7,264 bases of DNA from Bacillota bacterium. Its GTDB lineage: Bacteria; Bacillota; Clostridia; Oscillospirales; Oscillospiraceae. The position numbers and the translations under genes were made by a program. Below the pieces are notes generated by a model. That model saw nothing but the letters and a program-made list of their open reading frames with translations, ran no database searches and was not told the origin of the DNA. The stretch is from assembly GCA_029268085.1 (NCBI GenBank), contig JAJUHD010000132.1, positions 1 through 7,264 on the forward strand, given 5' to 3'. Numbering within the stretch: the stretch's first letter is position 1; the number at the start of each line of letters is the position of its first letter. Positions 5,716 through 7,264 of this stretch are shown piece after piece.

Positions 5716-6543
5716 ATGGACATTTTTGAAATATTCAAAGCGATAATACTCGGCATCGTCGAAGGACTGACTGAGTGGCTTCCCATCAGCAGCACGGGAC
5801 ATATGATACTGGTAGACGAATACCTGAAGCTCAACGTATCTGATGCCTTTAAGGAAATGTACCTTGTAGTAATACAACTAGGTGCGATACTTGCCGTTGT
5901 TGTGCTGTACTGGAACAAGCTTTGGCCGTTTTCTATGAAAAAAAGCGTCCAGGAAAAAAAAGACACATGGATAATGTGGCTCAAGATTTTCGTTTCCTGT
6001 ATTCCGGCCGCCGTTGTCGGAATTTTGTGGGACGATAAATTTAACACGCTGTTCTATAATTACAAGACAGTTGCCGTAATGCTCATCCTGTTCGGTATTC
6101 TTTTTATAATCATTGAGAACTATAACAAAGGAAAGGAACCCAAAGTCAACGAAATATCTGGAATAAGCTATACAACGGCGCTGATGATCGGATTGTTTCA
6201 ACTGATTGCGGCAGTTTTCCCGGGTACGTCCCGCTCCGGCGCGACTATTGTTTGTGCGCTTCTGCTCGGAGTATCGAGAACCGTCGCGGCGGAATATACC
6301 TTTTTCCTAGCAGTTCCTGCAATGGTAGGAGCAAGTCTGATGAAACTTTACGATTTCGGATTTGTTTATACAAAATCGGAGCTTGTGCTTCTGCTCACAG
6401 GTATGGCGGTTGCTTTCATTGTTTCGATAATAGCGATTAAATTCCTCGTCGGATATATCAAACAGCACGATTTCAAAGTATTCGGCTGGTACAGAATAGT
6501 TCTGGGCTGTGCGGTACTTGGATATTTCCTGCTGATAAAATAG
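5716..6543 (+). CDS. uppP: undecaprenyl-diphosphatase
   Basis: UppP/BacA is an integral membrane enzyme that dephosphorylates undecaprenyl diphosphate to the monophosphate lipid carrier used for peptidoglycan and other wall polymers; overproduction gives bacitracin resistance. The 275-aa product is of normal family length. GIVEGLTEWLPISSTGHM (13-30) contains the (E/Q)xxxE pair E16/E20 plus S26 and H29. FPGTSRSGATI (168-178) contains the phosphate-binding R173. Hydrophobic segments near 41-66, 88-106, 118-134, 155-170, 186-208, 222-245 and 257-274 fit a multi-pass, re-entrant fold. GGAG lies 7 nt before the ATG. It is a single gene between two tRNA units, with its own promoter and an upstream repeat array. 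No clear intrinsic terminator follows; only weak stems are present in 6544-6600. Confidence 0.97.
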   Translation: MDIFEIFKAIILGIVEGLTEWLPISSTGHMILVDEYLKLNVSDAFKEMYLVVIQLGAILAVVVLYWNKLWPFSMKKSVQEKKDTWIMWLKIFVSCIPAAVVGILWDDKFNTLFYNYKTVAVMLILFGILFIIIENYNKGKEPKVNEISGISYTTALMIGLFQLIAAVFPGTSRSGATIVCALLLGVSRTVAAEYTFFLAVPAMVGASLMKLYDFGFVYTKSELVLLLTGMAVAFIVSIIAIKFLVGYIKQHDFKVFGWYRIVLGCAVLGYFLLIK

Positions 6544-6620
6544 CAAGAATTGAAAATTCATAATAACGGCAAGCAAATATTGCCATGTCCCGTTCTAATA
6601 ATTTCATAAACAAAAAACAC

Positions 6621-6649
6621 TTGACTAATTACGGGAAAAATGCTACTAT
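6621..6649 (+). promoter_or_regulatory. sigma-A promoter of tRNA-Leu
   Basis: TTGACT (6621-6626), 17 nt, TACTAT (6644-6649) preceded by TGC (extended -10). The tRNA begins 20 bp after the -10. Confidence 0.85.
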
Positions 6650-6669
6650 TATCGGGCATTGCGAAGCAT

Positions 6670-6757
6670 GCGCGAGTGGTGGAATTGGCAGACTCGCTAG
6701 ATTCAGGTTCTAGTGTGCAATACGCACGTGCGGGTTCAAGTCCCGCCTCGCGCACCA
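6670..6757 (+). tRNA. tRNA-Leu (anticodon CAG)
   Basis: This is an 88-nt class II tRNA with encoded CCA. The acceptor GCGCGAG pairs with CTCGCGC and the anticodon stem is CTAGA/TCTAG around loop TTCAGGT. The anticodon CAG at 6704-6706 reads CUG. A long variable arm (TGTGC...GCAC) is typical of leucine tRNAs, and the T arm is GCGGG-TTCAAGT-CCCGC. The discriminator A is followed by CCA (6755-6757). Its 3' end faces an integrase remnant, so it is a likely integration target. Confidence 0.96.
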
Positions 6758-6766
6758 AAATAGGGG

Positions 6767-6801
6767 AAATTCTGTAGTCGTTGAGACTACAGAATTTTTT
6801 T
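6767..6801 (+). terminator. intrinsic terminator of tRNA-Leu
   Basis: AAATTCTGTAGTC (6767-6779) pairs perfectly with GACTACAGAATTT (6785-6797) over loop GTTGA, followed by a T-run to 6801. It starts 10 nt after the tRNA 3' end. Confidence 0.95.
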
Positions 6802-6891
6802 AATTTATCCAGTGTTTTCAATGGTTTCGAGGATTTTGGCCTGTTCCGAATTTAATAATCTCATTCCAAATTTTATGCTTCAAATATGGGC

Positions 6892-6936
6892 TGTTAGCAC
6901 TATATTTGCTAACGCCGTGCTAACAAAAATGCTAAC
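6892..6936. repeat. TGCTAAC repeat cluster next to the integrase stop (possible integrase arm sites)
   Basis: TGCTAAC occurs in direct orientation at 6907-6913, 6918-6924 and 6930-6936 (periods 11 and 12 bp). An inverted copy lies at 6893-6899; TGTTAGCAC (6892-6900) and GTGCTAACA (6917-6925) form a perfect 9-bp inverted repeat. One more inverted GTTAGC lies at 6971-6976. The third direct copy contains the integrase stop codon. Short repeats phased by one helical turn beside an integrase gene at a tRNA match arm-type binding sites of tyrosine recombinases (inference). Confidence 0.55.
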
Positions 6937-7264
6937 GAGGATTGCAGCTTTTCTTCTTACCGGCTTTCTTGTTAGCTTTTTTATAAAAATCAGTCATTTG
7001 CGTTTCGTATTTTGATATGTCCATTTGTGCGAGATGAGTATAAATTTTGCTCATTGTTTCTCTGTCAGACCAGCCGCCTATCTGCATCGCGACCTTCTCC
7101 GGCATGTTGAGGTGATACGCAAGCGATGCAAAACTGTGGCGCAGACCATGTACGCCCACCTGAGGCAAATCGTTTGCCTTGCATATCCGGTTGACCTGTG
7201 CCCATACGGTATTTGGACTGCACGTTATAACAAGACAGTTTTTAGGTTATTTTGCATTTAGAGC
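6932..7264 (-). pseudogene. tyrosine recombinase (phage-type integrase), C-terminal part, interrupted
   Basis: The translated fragment carries the C-terminal catalytic region of site-specific tyrosine recombinases. VGVHGLRHSFASLAYHL holds the HxxR box, GGWSD has Trp at the His/Trp position, and KIYTHLAQ contains the presumed Tyr nucleophile (codon 7042-7040). A basic tail and TAG stop at 6934-6932 follow. Integrase-like sequence reads back as far as LVITCSPNTVWAQVNRICK, but a TAA lies in frame at 7249-7247. The other two minus frames also hit stops (7260-7258 and 7244-7242), so no frame enters the domain intact from upstream. In-frame ALNAK before the TAA could be a continuation, suggesting a nonsense change. 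A short product from TTG at 7168 would lack the N-terminal domains. The rest of the gene lies beyond the window. It is probably the edge of a prophage or integrative element at tRNA-Leu. Confidence 0.7.

Noticed and set aside
6544..6600. Possible terminator after uppP (GAATT/AATTC and GGCAA/TTGCC stems).
   Set aside because: The stems are only 5 bp and no T-run follows, so neither is a convincing terminator.
1..7264. CRISPR array or riboswitch.
   Set aside because: No regularly spaced repeat-spacer pattern and no recognisable aptamer core were seen in any intergenic stretch.

Overview
The window looks like chromosome of an anaerobic Clostridia-type Firmicute, probably a butyrate-type fermenter. 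The evidence is a butyryl-CoA dehydrogenase beside an acetyl-CoA acetyltransferase, a DUF1540 Cys-rich miniprotein, strong AGGAGG-type ribosome sites, consensus sigma-A promoters and many U-tract terminators. Genus and species cannot be named from the sequence alone.

Layout. At 1-1447 (minus) bcd is followed by the first 83 codons of a thiolase gene that leaves the window; together they form a butanoyl-CoA/acetoacetyl-CoA metabolism operon. At 1448-2177 lies a mostly non-coding stretch holding a 12-bp perfect hairpin and a 57-aa DUF1540 gene (minus), then a strong promoter for a TetR-family regulator (2178-2768, plus) that ends at a bidirectional terminator. At 2811-5262 is a divergent pair: a cysteine-rich radical SAM enzyme with a SPASM-like C-terminus (plus), and a 287-residue protein (minus) that I read as a degenerate, cluster-less paralogue of that enzyme. 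The two share about 200 bp of AT-rich intergenic DNA containing a perfect 12-bp palindrome. At 5358-6801 are two single-tRNA units, Thr(CGU) and Leu(CAG), each with its own promoter and terminator, flanking uppP (undecaprenyl-diphosphatase). Upstream of the uppP promoter is a helically phased array of TTACA/TGTAA half-sites. At 6802-7264 is the 3' end of a tyrosine recombinase gene, apparently broken by an in-frame stop, with clustered TGCTAAC repeats. It sits just downstream of tRNA-Leu and looks like the edge of an integrated element or its remnant.

How the parts fit. Most of the window is independent housekeeping units (fermentation, cell-wall lipid carrier recycling, tRNAs). The most unusual part is the radical SAM enzyme paired head-to-head with an apparent pseudoenzyme copy; no substrate or precursor peptide is visible. 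The right end is accessory DNA.
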